Below are positions 9,801 to 19,260 of a DNA stretch of 64,000 nucleotides, in pieces. How positions within the stretch are numbered: position 1 is the stretch's first letter; each line of letters starts with the position of its first letter. Location: assembly GCA_034096865.1 (NCBI GenBank), contig JAWQFJ010000571.1, forward strand, positions 7,501 through 71,500. The letters are read 5' to 3'. Both the position numbers and the translations under genes were made by a program. This DNA comes from Theodoxus fluviatilis (Eukaryota > Mollusca > Gastropoda > Cycloneritida > Neritidae). A model generated the notes under the pieces. The model saw nothing but the letters and a program-made list of their open reading frames with translations. It made no database searches and was not told where the DNA came from.

Positions 9801-12800
9801 CCGGTTTGCCAGGCTCACAGGAACATGCCCAGTTCAGCCCCTTTGCACCCGTGGGAATGGCCGAATCGACCTTGGAGTCGGCTGCATGTGGACTATGCAG
9901 GCCCCTTTCAAGGGAAAATGTTTCTGGTCATCATCGACGCTCATTCTAAGTGGATGGACGTGTACCCCATGAATTCGAGCACATCCACGGCGACCATCGA
10001 GAAACTCCGTCAGTCATTCGCGATCCACGGATTACCCGACACCCTGGTGTCAGACAATGGTGCATGCTTCACCAGTGAAGAGTTTGAGATCTTCATGAAG
10101 ATGAACGGCATCAAACACATCAAGTCGGCGCCGTATCACGCGGCCACTAATGGGTTGGCCGAACGGGCCGTACAGACGATGAAGCAAGGTCTGAAGAAGT
10201 TGACCAGGGGCTCTATGGAGACGCGAGTGGCGCGCTTCCTCTCCATGTACCGCGTCACACCTCAAACAACGACGGGGTTGTCGCCCGCGGAGCTCCTCTT
10301 CAACAGGAAGGTTCGTACGCGACTTGACTTGGTGCAGCCCTGTGTGGAGAGAAGGGTCGTTCTGAAAGAGTCGCAGCAGAAGCTGAACCATGACCACGCT
10401 GACGTCAGAAAGTACCAGGTTGGGGACCTGGTACACCTCAAGAACTTTTCTGTAGGTCCCAAATGGCTGCCCGGGGTGGTCATGCAAATGACGGGGCCAC
10501 TGTCATACATTATCCGACTGGCCGATGGCCGCATGCTGAAAAGACACGTGGATCATGTGGTGCCTCGGGTCAGCGACCCGGAAGTGCCTGAGGACTGCGA
10601 GCGGGGCGTCCAGACCAACGCTCAGGCCTACCCGTGCATTCAGCCGCCTCTTTTGGCTGAACCCCCAGCGCCATTGTCAGACGATCCCTCTGCACTTACA
10701 CTGCCGCTGGAAGTTCCTACACAAGATCTGGAGGTGTCGCACCAGCCGGACCTCGAGCACTCCGACCCAGGCGACCTGGCGATGCCAGCGCCGCGTCCCG
10801 CGGCTGCTGTCAGTCCAGCCATGACGCCTATGCCCGAGAGCCGTCCAACGCGACAGCGCAGGCGGCCTGAACGGTTCAAGGACTTTGTCCTCCATGGGTT
10901 CCGGGATGTGCGGAAGTGAACTGTGAACTGATTATGTACATCATGTTTCTGGGTTGTGTTGTTGTTCGGGAACTGATACCATTTTGTTGCAATTTTCTTT
11001 TGTCTTCCTCAATGTTTGTGTTATACGTTCTCGGAAAGACGAGAGAGGTTCAAAGCTTTCAGGGACACTTAGACTTCCATTTTTATTCACCTTTATGAAG
11101 TTCGTTCTCTTCATTTGTTCAACTTGGATAAAAACTTAAGGGTGGGGGTATGTGGTATCCTCACTCTGCGCAGTGAGTTCAGTTCAGTTGAGAGTTTCAG
11201 TTCAGTGTGAGTTCTGCCAGTTCAGTTTTGGAATAAACAGATTGACTTTGGCTTGCCTGGGTTCGAGTCCACTTCTGTTGCTCTTGGCGATACTACACTT
11301 ACAACCAATCTGCCTTCAAGGTAGATTCAAGGCAAGCTGTTCACAGCTTTAAAATATTGACATGATGCATGCAGTCTTAACTTCGGAGTAAATAGCATGA
11401 ATGCCATTGGCCACGATGAGATAGAATTGAAATGAGCAATGAATCTACATTCAAGGTAAGTCGATTATGGCCTGTACACAGCTTGCACAATACAACAAAT
11501 GGGCCCTCTGGCCTCTGCAGTTACAGACAGGACCAGCAGTGGCCACATCAGGGGATTCAAAGCATAGCACAAAATGACCTTCAGAGAAGGCTCACTCTTG
11601 GCTACACACAGCTTTCATGGCACTTATGTACTGATCTCCTTGACTACTCTTGTAGACAACTTGAATGCCAAGACCAGGAATTTGAAGTAGACCTCATGAC
11701 TTTATTCTTGAAAACTGTACATGATGATAGGCATGCAATGAAAATGCTTTGGGGCACTTACATGGGTTAGAAGAGCATTGTTCTTCTTGTTTTTACCTAT
11801 TCAGCAGAGGGCTGTAGTGACTGGAAACATTTCTGTACTTGTCCTTCCTGAAGGGTTTCAGAAATCTTGCAGGAAAGAGGATAGTGGTAGACATGACCCT
11901 AACACCAGATATCAAACCTTGATTGGTAGCCTGTTTGGATTGCTTCATGTGTTAGTTTTCTTGTTAGACTGTGGAGGTGTATCTCAGACTTGTTGAAAAC
12001 GGTGAGATTAAAACTTCAATTTTCCACAAGTATTTAACAATGTGATGGACTGTTTTGCTAAGAGCTTTGAGTTATTTGTCATCAGTGTCGGTCAATTAGC
12101 ATCTCCTTTGGGGCGTGCAAGTGAAGCCTCTTCATGGCTGTTGTTCCCTTTGGTTGCAGGCCAGAACCATCAAGGGCCAGATCACCTTGCTGCTGAACCA
12201 CATGGACAAGGAGAGGGGGAGGGCAGCCCTGGCAGAGCTGAGGAGGCTCAGGAAGAGGAATGACAAGATCACGGCAAAGGACAACATGAAAAATGAGCTG
12301 AAAGAACAGACGAAAAAGCACAAGTCGAAAGAAAATGAAGAGACTGATCTCAAGGTGAGAAAATATGTCATGGTGTATTCTCATCTGAGCTGATTGTGGA
12401 GTCCTGGGTTGAGTCAAAGGTACTGTGAACTTTTGAGCTGAAGTTCAGCTTATGGCCTGCACTGCTCAATGCCCAGCCCCCTGTGGGAGGGGAGTCAGAA
12501 TAGACCCACAGTGTCTCCCTATGCTATTCATTAAGGAGAATGACTAGGGACATCATGGCTTGATTTCTGCTTACTCTTAACTATGTCAGTGATTTTCGTC
12601 CTCAATGGCCTTACATAGCTTACAAAGGCCGGTAGACTATAAGAATCCATCCATCCATCCATCCATCCATCCATCCATCCATCCATCCATCCATCCATCC
12701 ATCCATCCATCCATCCATCCATCCATCCATCCATCCATCCAGCTCAATGCCCCCTCCTCAGCTGGAACCCCTGGCTGCTGGGCTTTATGGGTCTGCCCTA

Positions 12801-13364
12801 GAAGCTCGGCCAAGGGGGGCGGGCCCAAGTAGGGAAAGAGGCCGCCAGTGGGCACAGGTCACAGGTCACGTCATTCAGATTCAAACATGCATTCCAACCA
12901 TCCTGGATGATCGAGCTCTCTCAACCCATGTGCAACAACAAAGTGGCCACCAAATTTGAATCCAACGTCAAAAATCATCTCTACATGTCGAATGGGAAAA
13001 AATCTGCCTCCAGCCCTCATGAGGCCATTCTTCTGGCACAGTCTTTACACATGAAAGTTGACCTCATTGTCCAGAAACATCCATCAAATTTTATTATGTT
13101 GTTGTCATCCATCTTAATAAAAGTGAATGGGTGAAATGCTAGAATTTACGTGAAAACTTTCTTCCAGGATTCCAAACCTTCTGTGTTGGATACACTCACT
13201 CATACACACACACACTCATACACTTACACACACACACATACACACACACACACTCACACACACTCACACACAATTACCACACACACACACTCACACATAC
13301 ATTTACACACATACACTTCCACACATACACATACACTTACACATGCACACTTACACATACACTT

Positions 13365-13398
<34 letters not shown>

Positions 13399-13450
13399 GC
13401 ACACTTACACATACACTTCCACACACACACACACACACTTGCACATGCAC

Positions 13451-13494
<44 letters not shown>

Positions 13495-16400
13495 CTCATC
13501 AAGAATTAAGAAAAGTCTTCACATCTGAGCAAGTATGATTTAGTCATTTTGATCTTTGATGCCAGGACAAAACAAATACATGTCCACACTTGCTATTGCT
13601 GTAGCATGACCTGAAAGCTTGTGTGCCTGCAGGCTGCAGTGAAATCCCAGGAGGAGCAGAAACCCCAGCCTCAGCCTCAGCCTCAGCCGGTGGTGCCCAA
13701 CCTGATCGACCTTAATGTCGATGAGCAGGCCATGGCCGCCCCCAAGAGGTCAAGGAACTTGGATGTCCTGTTGGAGCTCTTCGAAGATGGCGCCAAGGGT
13801 CCCAAGGTGGGGTGATTGTAAGAGGCAGATGAGTAGGGACATAAACACTTGACCCTCATCCCCATGTCATCATTGGGACTGCATTTCAAGGACAAGACAC
13901 CTGCCCTTTCTTGTGCAAACTCATTTCATCAAAATCCAGCAAAGTCTGTCATAAGTACTTGCAATGGAACAAAGAACAAATCCATGACATCGTTTTAAGA
14001 AAATGTTGATGCTGATTTTGGATAGTAATTTTCGGAAAGTATGTTTCACATTCCTCCGCCCTCATTAACTAGCAGCTTATATCACAACTAGCAGGGTAAG
14101 GGTTAACTTGCTTTGTCTCTAACCTGCTCACAAGGTGTTTGTACTCAATGGCCTTCCATAGCCAGCCCATGCATGCTGATAGGCCATAAAATTCCATTCA
14201 TTCATTCATTCATTCATTCATTCATTCATTGCAAAGGTGTGTGGATTGTATGGATATGCCAGAGTGGTCCTGGGGATTGACTTACAGAAACATGGCAGGG
14301 TGCACCTAACTGGTGTGCCATTAACCCCTTGGCGCTGGCTGGTCACTGTAGTGCCAAAACCCTAAGCTCCCTGTGCAGCCGGAGTTTCAAGTGTACTGGG
14401 ATCCCCTACTGCCGGAATATTTTTAGATGTCTCCTTCCTCCTGAGTTGCCATCTGGAATAATAATAATAATAATAAATAGCATTTATAACGCGCATTTCT
14501 TGCAAGAACTCAATGCACAGGCATAGCCACATTTACACGCAGTTACTCGTCAGTCATACTTCATAGCACAACACTCGTACGCCTATCATACCAGGACTTG
14601 GAAAAAAAACTAGGAGGTTACAGAAAAGCAAGATGAAACATATGGGTTTTTAACTGAGATTTGAAAATGGACGTAGTTGGTGCATCACGTAGGCCAGCCG
14701 GCAGGGAATTCCAGACACTAGGGGCAATGAAACTGAAACTATGCTCTCCGAAAGACTTGGTACTACGCTTTGGAATTTTCAGAAGCTTTTCACTTCATGA
14801 GCGGAGAGAACGGGAAGGGTGATGGGTACAAAGATATGCCGGAAGGGTTGAATCAAAATGACGGTATGCCAAAACAGCAATTTTGTACTGGCAGCGGAAA
14901 TTAACGGGAAGCCAGTGTAGATGTTTCAGGAGGGGGTGTCACATGATCGCTCTTGCCCTTCATTAGAACCAGACGTGCCGCACTGTTTTGAACTCGTTGC
15001 AGACAGTTTGGTTGTTCTGCCGGAAGACCCGCCAGGACTGAATTGCAGTAATCCAGTCGTGACGTGATCCTGGCAGTTACTAGCCAGGGTATATCTGAGA
15101 CCAGATGTGTAAATGCCTGTCTCAGCATGTTCTGTATCGTGTGAAGGAGGGACAGGTTCTCGTGGTCAGGGCCAGGCTCTGTGATAAACAAGGATTCTGA
15201 GGCCAGACCCATGCGGATCACTGCCGGCACTACAGTGACCGGCCGGCGTGGAAGGGGGTATTTGGATTCGGCACTAGTGACCAAGCGGCGCTAAGGGGAT
15301 ACAGGACCAGAGAAAACTCCGGCGCCAATGGGTTGAATCAGGTCGTCAAGATTCATATGTAAAGCATCATAATTTGAGCTAGTGAATTTGAAATGCACGT
15401 GCTTAAGAAGTTTAGTGCCCAAATTTACACCTGAATTTTCTAGAGATGCCAAGATAAAACAAGAATGAGGCTTCACCTATTGACGGGCAATGTTGCCGAT
15501 CAGCCAATCAGATGCTTTCTACTAAACTGCTATGGCATGGATTTCCAGTTTAGAAAATCCCGCTACAATGGCTTCAGACAGAAAATGTCATGTAAGAGCG
15601 CTCACTACTACAGTGAAGTATTGATTACGTTTAGTAAAGAGGATCAATGAAATTGACATCAATTTTATATAGTTATCACCACTTTGGTTATCATTGTTAA
15701 CATTGTTGAAAAGCCAAACTGAATTGATTGCTGAAAAAAGAGCATTCATTTACAAAGATAGTTGGTATCAGTAAATATGAATCCATTTGAAAATCATTAT
15801 GCCTCATTCACCGAGATGTTTTTATGTTTATGTGCATTGGTTAAAATCCAATCACTGGCATGAGGGTTTTATTTGTAAGTGACTTTCAGGTTTCATCCAT
15901 TAGAAAGTTGTTGAATACAAAGTGAAGGAGCTATAGCAGTTATCATAATTTTGTCCGTCTGTATTTTTTGAGGCGAGAATTTTTTTATAGCCTGCAGCAA
16001 TGGTGCAAATGTCAACCAGCTCAGACTTTTTTTAATGTACATAAGTCTTGGTCTTACAGGATGATGGGATAGAATCTCAAACTTGCTGGTTGCATGTTGG
16101 TTAGTAGTTCCAGACTATTTTGTCATGATGATATCTGTGTGAGATGGCTCAGCTTTAATGTGTAATGCCTCATACCACCTTGCCGTGCCTCCTGCTGACA
16201 AAATGCGTTTGTACTCCATTGCAGCCCAAGCCTGTGAAAAGGGCTGGTGCCATGGGTGCCAAGAAGTCAAGAAAACCTCATCCAGCTTTGCCTGCTCCTG
16301 AGCAGGTTGCGCAGGCACCGCAGCCCGAGAACCCTGCAGCCCCCCCTCACTATGGTGGAGCTCGGCCAAAGGTACTTGCCATCAAAATGGATGCTGCCAA

Positions 16401-17274
16401 CCCCACAGCCAGGCTGGGCCCGGACACACAACCCCCGCCAGGAGCAGGGTCTCGTGCCTGCAGAAGACTGTCTCTGGAGTCGGAGTGTGAACTGAAGGAT
16501 CACTTTAGCGGAGACTACCTGCCGGAGCCCATTCCCTCGAGCAGGGACGGAACCAACCCCAGCAGCCCTTCCACTTCCACCATCTACTACGAGATAGTCC
16601 ATCCAAAGAAAGGGGGACTCGTGGATATTGAGCCCCACTCACACCGTGCCCAGAGACACTCCAGTCCTTTGCGGAGGAACACTGCGACAGCCGAGCAGCA
16701 GAGCAACCCCTTTGGTACCTTGGAAAACATTCCAACTGCATGCCTCCCTCTTCTCACCATGAGCCCAGTCAAGCCTGAAAAGAATGATTGCATCAACCTG
16801 GAAGATCTGGACTTTCCCCCTCCCATCCCCCCCAAGAGGTTCTTGAGCACTGCTACTGCCACTGCTCCCTCTGGTGCTGCTGCTGCTCTTCCCAGAACTT
16901 CTGGTCTTCCCAGTGCTTTTGCTCCTTTTCCCAGTGCTGCAGCCCCTCATCCTATTGCTGCAGCCCCTCGTCCTATTGCTGCAGCCCCTTGTCCTATTGC
17001 TGAGGCCCCTCTTGCCATTGCTGCAGCTCCTCGTCCCTTTGCTGCAGCAGCTGTGCATGCACCTGCTCCTGTGGCTGCTGCCTCTGCACAGGAGAGAACT
17101 GTCATTGCCAGAAGGCCCCCTCCTCCAGAACCTAACGTTAAACCGTTTGACGCTGTGATGAGTGGTGGAGTCCAGATGTTAATGAAGGAGCTGAAAAGCA
17201 AACCCCAAACCACCAGTCAGCCCCCCCCTCCCCCTCCTGCCTCCACCATCTTCCCTTCACCCAGAGCCAACTGA
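3667..17274 (+). CDS. Unidentified multi-exon adaptor-like gene (3' part, at least 521 aa)
   Basis: Four exons join in phase 0 (3667-3813, 12160-12354, 13633-13806, 16225-17274) and give 49, 65, 58 and 349 residues before TGA. Each is bounded by consensus splice sites. The 5' end lies outside the window, and further exons within the visible introns cannot be excluded. The first exon is a mixed beta-type segment ([20 protein letters not shown]) that could be the end of a PTB/PH-like domain, which is inference. The second is Lys/Arg/Glu-rich and helical. The third has a QP run and the acidic segment [12 protein letters not shown]. The last is a disordered Pro/Ala-rich tail with NPF, a [10 protein letters not shown]3-ligand type motif, YYEIV, and about 10-residue Ala-Pro repeats. 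I do not recognise the family. Its 3' end converges on Dab. A cytosolic adaptor role is a guess from the motifs. Confidence 0.75.
3769..4276 (+). repeat. 55-61-bp tandem array made from an exon end plus splice donor
   Basis: About nine copies of a unit holding the last ~45 nt of exon A (ACTCAAGACTTACAATGAAT and onward) followed by GGTAAGGCAGC. The first copy is the real exon end, the second is almost identical, and later ones drift and gain a 6-bp insertion (CAACTT). Most copies keep a good 5' splice site. Splicing from the second copy would add 55 nt and bring an in-frame TGA at 3853-3855. Confidence 0.9.
4277..4912 (+). repeat. Longer (about 120-140 bp) diverged units from the same exon end
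   Basis: About five copies of a unit containing GGAGCATGAATGCCAGTAAC, then CTTACAACCAACCTACCTT and AAAGGTAAGTTGAC. Aligned by eye, the segment from GGAGTTAGGAGCATGAATGG to CTTCAAGGTAAG matches the last ~80 nt of exon A and its donor. The array therefore looks like an older, longer amplification of the same junction. The Gypsy element sits in the fifth copy, and the array resumes at 11298. Confidence 0.75.
4919..5065 (+). repeat. 5' LTR (147 bp)
   Basis: Starts TGTGGTATCC and ends GATACTACA. Contains GGAATAAACAG, a poly(A) signal, followed by GGTTCGAGTCC, which fits the Pol III B-box consensus exactly. The next bases, TTTGGCGACGAGGAC, sit where a primer-binding site is expected (TGG complementary to a tRNA CCA end). 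The tRNA is not identified. Confidence 0.95.
5086..6371 (+). pseudogene. gag-pro: Gypsy Gag-protease reading frame, cut by an insertion
   Basis: ATG at 5086 lies 20 nt after the LTR. Gag occupies roughly residues 1-240 and ends with a zinc knuckle starting at C223 ([16 protein letters not shown]2CX4HX4C), expected to bind element RNA. A retropepsin-type aspartic protease follows with the catalytic D-T-G-A at residues 303-306 and the later LLGRDWL segment. The frame runs into foreign sequence after about residue 428 and stops at 6430-6432, so it no longer joins to reverse transcriptase. No stop precedes the insertion. Confidence 0.9.
6377..6847. repeat. Direct repeat, copy 1 (471 bp)
   Basis: Runs from TTTGTGTTGCATTC to GGGCTGACCGCC. 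Differs from copy 2 near 6549 (AATCAT against AGTCAT) and near 6812 (TCTTCTT against TCCTCTT). Confidence 0.95.
7247..7717. repeat. Direct repeat, copy 2 (471 bp)
   Basis: Near-identical partner of 6377-6847. The short open frames it shares with copy 1 have no recognisable product. Confidence 0.95.
8131..10919 (+). pseudogene. pol: Gypsy pol: reverse transcriptase, RNase H, integrase, with two TGA stops
   Basis: All three domains are in one frame, broken only by TGA at 8967-8969 (end of RT connection) and 9753-9755 (in the integrase zinc finger). RT covers about 8131-8960, with the [10 protein letters not shown] and [11 protein letters not shown] blocks and a catalytic-loop D-D at 8598-8603. 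RNase H spans about 8985-9400 ([28 protein letters not shown]). Integrase has an H-H-C-C finger (HESHPGM to GCPVCQAH), a core with D, D and E ([25 protein letters not shown]) and a C-terminal tail ending [15 protein letters not shown]. Two RT positions are odd: arginine two residues before the D-D pair, and N in ICGNYK where related elements usually have D. Confidence 0.92.
10920..11150 (+). other. Gypsy 3' untranslated region and polypurine tract
   Basis: Non-coding stretch between pol and the 3' LTR. The bases AAGGGTGGGGGTA directly before 11151 fit a polypurine tract used to prime plus-strand synthesis. Confidence 0.75.
11151..11297 (+). repeat. 3' LTR (147 bp)
   Basis: Identical by eye to 4919-5065, including AATAAA and GGTTCGAGTCC. 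Followed by the target duplication CTTAC. Confidence 0.95.
11298..11470 (+). repeat. Resumption of the exon-derived donor array
   Basis: After the Gypsy element the interrupted unit continues: CTTACAACCAATCTGCCTT, CAAGGTAGATTCAAGG, then another copy ending AATCTACATTCAAGGTAAG. These are diverged relatives of the exon A end. No further copies are clear after about 11470. Confidence 0.7.
11471..12159 (+). other. Intron, no feature recognised
   Basis: Unique sequence with no conserved open frame. It ends in the acceptor TTGTTCCCTTTGGTTGCAG for the exon at 12160. Confidence 0.6.
12160..12354 (+). CDS. Unidentified + gene, exon B (65 codons, phase 0-0)
   Basis: Acceptor TTGGTTGCAG|GCC, donor CTCAAG|GTGAGA. 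Begins [20 protein letters not shown] and continues into a strongly basic and acidic helical segment ([13 protein letters not shown], then [14 protein letters not shown]). The composition suggests a helix or coiled-coil linker after the domain ending in exon A. Confidence 0.8.
12467..12741 (+). mobile_element. SINE-like repeat with (TCCA)n tail, copy 1
   Basis: Shares segments with 18880-19080, 51795-51956 and 14126-14231: AGAATAGACCCAC, GGACATCATGGCTT, CTTACTCTTAAC, TCAATGGCCTTACATAGC and GGCCGGTAGACTATAA, then a (TCCA)n tail. The tail has expanded here to about 24 units (12645-12741). No A/B box or coding sequence is clear. Confidence 0.7.
12760..13190 (+). other. Intron, no feature recognised
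   Basis: Unique sequence between a SINE tail and a CA microsatellite. No exon or repeat recognised. Confidence 0.5.
13196..13492. repeat. (CA)n microsatellite with interspersed T/C
   Basis: Compound CA repeat with CTTACACATACACTTCCACA interruptions that recur, so a short higher-order unit is present. Confidence 0.95.
13633..13806 (+). CDS. Unidentified + gene, exon C (58 codons, phase 0-0)
   Basis: Acceptor GTGTGCCTGCAG|GCT, donor CCCAAG|GTGGGG. Encodes a QPQPQPQP run, then [11 protein letters not shown] and [20 protein letters not shown] resembles but does not fully match a clathrin-box motif because the acidic last position is missing. Confidence 0.8.
13807..14125 (+). other. Intron, no feature recognised
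   Basis: No exon, open frame or repeat recognised. Confidence 0.5.
14126..14231 (+). mobile_element. SINE-like repeat, 3' fragment with (ATTC)n tail, copy 2
   Basis: Contains GTACTCAATGGCCTTCCATAG, GATAGGCCATAAAA and an (ATTC)n tail (14198-14229), matching the 3' part of the repeat at 12467-12741. Confidence 0.65.
14325..15340. repeat. Inverted-repeat segments around a LINE fragment
   Basis: CCCCTTGGCGCTGGCTGGTCACTGTAGTGCC at 14325 onward recurs inverted near 15229-15258 (CACTACAGTGACCGGCCGGC) and again near 15271-15330 (ACTAGTGACCAAGCGGCGCT, GGCGCCAATGGGTTGA). This may be a TIR element that a LINE entered, or several related MITE ends. Precise borders are not resolved. Confidence 0.5.
14456..15110 (-). 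pseudogene. CR1/L2-type LINE 3' fragment
   Basis: On the - strand the translation shows [27 protein letters not shown] and KSDHVTP, then [19 protein letters not shown] and [19 protein letters not shown], the usual series at the end of CR1/L2/Jockey-like reverse transcriptases. Frameshift or stop changes (TGA after CTCTCCGCTCA) show decay. The 3' end is an (ATT)n tail (14457-14477 on +), typical of L2-like elements. Confidence 0.85.
15341..16224 (+). other. Intron, no feature recognised
   Basis: AT-rich intron sequence ending in GTACTCCATTGCAG, the acceptor of the last + exon. Confidence 0.5.
16225..17274 (+). CDS. Unidentified + gene, terminal exon D (349 codons and TGA)
   Basis: Acceptor CATTGCAG|CCC; stop TGA at 17272-17274. 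Begins [17 protein letters not shown], a basic patch. Then a Ser/Pro-rich part with RRLSLESE (possible basophilic kinase site), [19 protein letters not shown] (NPF, an EH-domain ligand type), [14 protein letters not shown], about six 10-residue repeats of the form AAAPxPIAAAP (about 16930-17090), and a poly-Pro end. The tail is predicted disordered by composition. High Pro/Ala coding makes frame shadows long in other frames. Confidence 0.85.
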   Translation, partial: PKPVKRAGAMGAKKSRKPHPALPAPEQVAQAPQPENPAAPPHYGGARPKVLAIKMDAANPTARLGPDTQPPPGAGSRACRRLSLESECELKDHFSGDYLPEPIPSSRDGTNPSSPSTSTIYYEIVHPKKGGLVDIEPHSHRAQRHSSPLRRNTATAEQQSNPFGTLENIPTACLPLLTMSPVKPEKNDCINLEDLDFPPPIPPKRFLSTATATAPSGAAAALPRTSGLPSAFAPFPSAAAPHPIAAAPRPIAAAPCPIAEAPLAIAAAPRPFAAAAVHAPAPVAAASAQERTVIARRPPPPEPNVKPFDAVMSGGVQMLMKELKSKPQTTSQPPPPPPASTIFPSPRAN

Positions 17275-18395
17275 GGGTCTGTATTCCCCCAGCGCAGGGA
17301 CCATCTGTAGCCTTACTGACAAGTTGACTCAAACTTATATAATAGCTTTCCAATGGCCTGCAACATTGTAGTTTGCAAAACGATGAGAGAGTAGTTTGAT
17401 TGCTTTGCTTGAATGTTGAGTAGTGTAAGCCTGCTTGGAGTAGTCCTGTCTCGGAATTAGTGAGACCTGGGTACCTCATCTTGTATCTCTGTACCATGTA
17501 CCTGAACATTCCAGCCTAGCAGTAGTAGGTGTTCCTACATCTCCACGGCTGCTTGTCTGTCAATAATCATTTTTAATGATCGCAATTGTCATCCTCACAG
17601 CTTGTTGCCCCTTTCCCTGTTGTGCAGGCTGTAAAAGACTGTTGACTTTAAACCCTTGGTGAATTTGTGCTATCATGGCCATACTGGTCACAGGCATACA
17701 GGGCATTGATGACTTTGAAGCAATCTTTATTGACAGAAATTGGAGTTGCTGTTACTTTTGCCTTACTGAAAAAAGAATTTAAAAACACCTGTGTAAGTTT
17801 GGATTGGTGCTTTAAGTGTCTATGCAGATGAAGTAGCTAGGTGTTCTCAAGTTTAATGTGGAGATTCCGCATGTAGTATAAACAGTTGGAAGCCCAGTTT
17901 TGGAGTAACTGATGCATTCCTTGGGAGTAAACAGTAGATGATCTTCAGCGTGGTCCATCTGTCTCAAAGTAGAATTGGTAACTGCTCACCAATTGTTTTC
18001 ATGCATGGCCATTTGTGAAATAGAGATTTCTAACCGACATCTTTGATATCATGCTATTACCTTCATAAAGAGAGTTTTATCACTGTATTATTTGAGGCTT
18101 CTTTTACATTTGTGATCTTTAAAAAAAAAAACTCATTTTATATGATTTTGCTATTCAAGGGCATATGGTATGAGAACAGATTTATACATTTAGAGCCTCA
18201 CGTCCTTCTTGGTCCACAGCTCTGGAGATTGAAATAGTGTCTCCCTATGCTTGCTTCCTGCTTCATGTACAAGCTGGCCATCACTCTAAGGTTCTGTATT
18301 TGTGTGGCATTAAACTAACCCTAACCCTATTGTGTTCCATCACAGAAAGTCTGTGATAATTGGCAGGAAATAAAAGGGAATGGTAACATCTGGAA
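17275..18395 (+). other. Probable 3' UTR of the + gene
   Basis: AT-rich sequence after TGA with no open frame. Candidate poly(A) signals are ATTAAA at about 18308 and AATAAA at 18369-18374 (GGAAATAAAAGGG). The end is inferred. Confidence 0.45.
18369..18374 (+). terminator. Candidate poly(A) signal AATAAA of the + gene
   Basis: First canonical hexamer found after the stop codon in the transcript sense. Cleavage would be expected 10-30 nt downstream. Confidence 0.4.
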
Positions 18396-18879
18396 ACTTC
18401 TCTTTGTTTCTGTTATAATCCTTTCTTTTCGTGTGTAATGGAAGCAAATGCCAAGATTTCTACTCCACTGCATGACAACACTGAAGATAACTGAACTGCT
18501 TGCCTGTGTTCAGTGTGTTGGTACCAACATTTTACTTCCATAATTGAGCCATGAGGCTTCTAAGAGATTAACCAGGAATGGAAAGTTAATAGATGAGGTA
18601 GATGAGAGAACTATTTATTGAGTTATTCATCTTGCCAAACCTTGACTCCCATCTGCTGCCATTAAAGTGCCAATCCCAGTTCCAAAGAAGCTGCTTTGTC
18701 ATATTTTTAGAAGGAACAGAATTCCTCAAAGAACAGTTTTGGTGTAAAGTAGAAAAAGCAAAGCCATATTGCCTTGCACTGGCATTGTCACCATCAAAAG
18801 TTCCTGTGTGACACATTACATAAAAGTTTTCTTCAAGTTTCTACCCACTACATTTGACAGGAAGTCACAACAATGGAAT

Positions 18880-19080
18880 CCCCATATAAGACTCCCCGAG
18901 GGTTGGGGGTTAGAATAGACCCACCATCTCTGCCTACAAGATTCCTAAGTGGCAAATATCAAAGGACATCATGACTTACTTTGTGCTTACTCTTAACTTT
19001 TCAAATGGTTTTCATGCTCAATGGTCTTACATAGCCTATATAGGCCGATAGGCCAAAAACATCCATCCATCCTTCCTTTC
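18880..19080 (+). mobile_element. SINE-like repeat with (TCCA)n tail, copy 3
   Basis: GGTTAGAATAGACCCACCATC, GGACATCATGACTT, GCTTACTCTTAAC, CTCAATGGTCTTACATAGCC and GGCCGATAGGCC, then ATCCATCCATCC. Same order as copy 1, diverged by point changes. Confidence 0.7.
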
Positions 19081-19260
19081 ATTTTCTTTCTTGTGTCGAG
19101 TAAAGGGCTGTCTGGGCGATGCTGTCTTGCTCACTGCGAATGATGCGTCTGATCGGGACAGCTCCATCCCCTTCACTATCACTGTGGTGTCCATACTTTC
19201 TTGGTTGCCCAGGGTGAGGTGTTGCTTAGAAATGGCCAATTCATTGGGCCATTATATCCT

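Larger units (their letters stand above)
4919..11297 (+). mobile_element. Ty3/Gypsy LTR retrotransposon, LTRs intact, coding region broken
   Basis: Two 147-bp LTRs (4919-5065 and 11151-11297) read as identical, start TG and end CA. They are flanked by the 5-bp duplication CTTAC (4914-4918 and 11298-11302). The internal order is Gag, protease, reverse transcriptase, RNase H, integrase, which is the Ty3/Gypsy order. The element is disabled by a nested insertion (about 6372-8130) and two in-frame TGA codons (8967-8969 and 9753-9755). It lies in the same orientation as the host gene, inside its intron. Length without the nested insertion would be about 4.6 kb. Confidence 0.95.

Noticed and set aside
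10916..11139. Short frames between pol and the 3' LTR (possible env)
   Set aside because: Only about 60 codons with no signal peptide plus transmembrane arrangement; fits a 3' UTR.
18313..18327. CTAACCCTAACCC, telomere-like
   Set aside because: Only two units; expected by chance and no further copies nearby.
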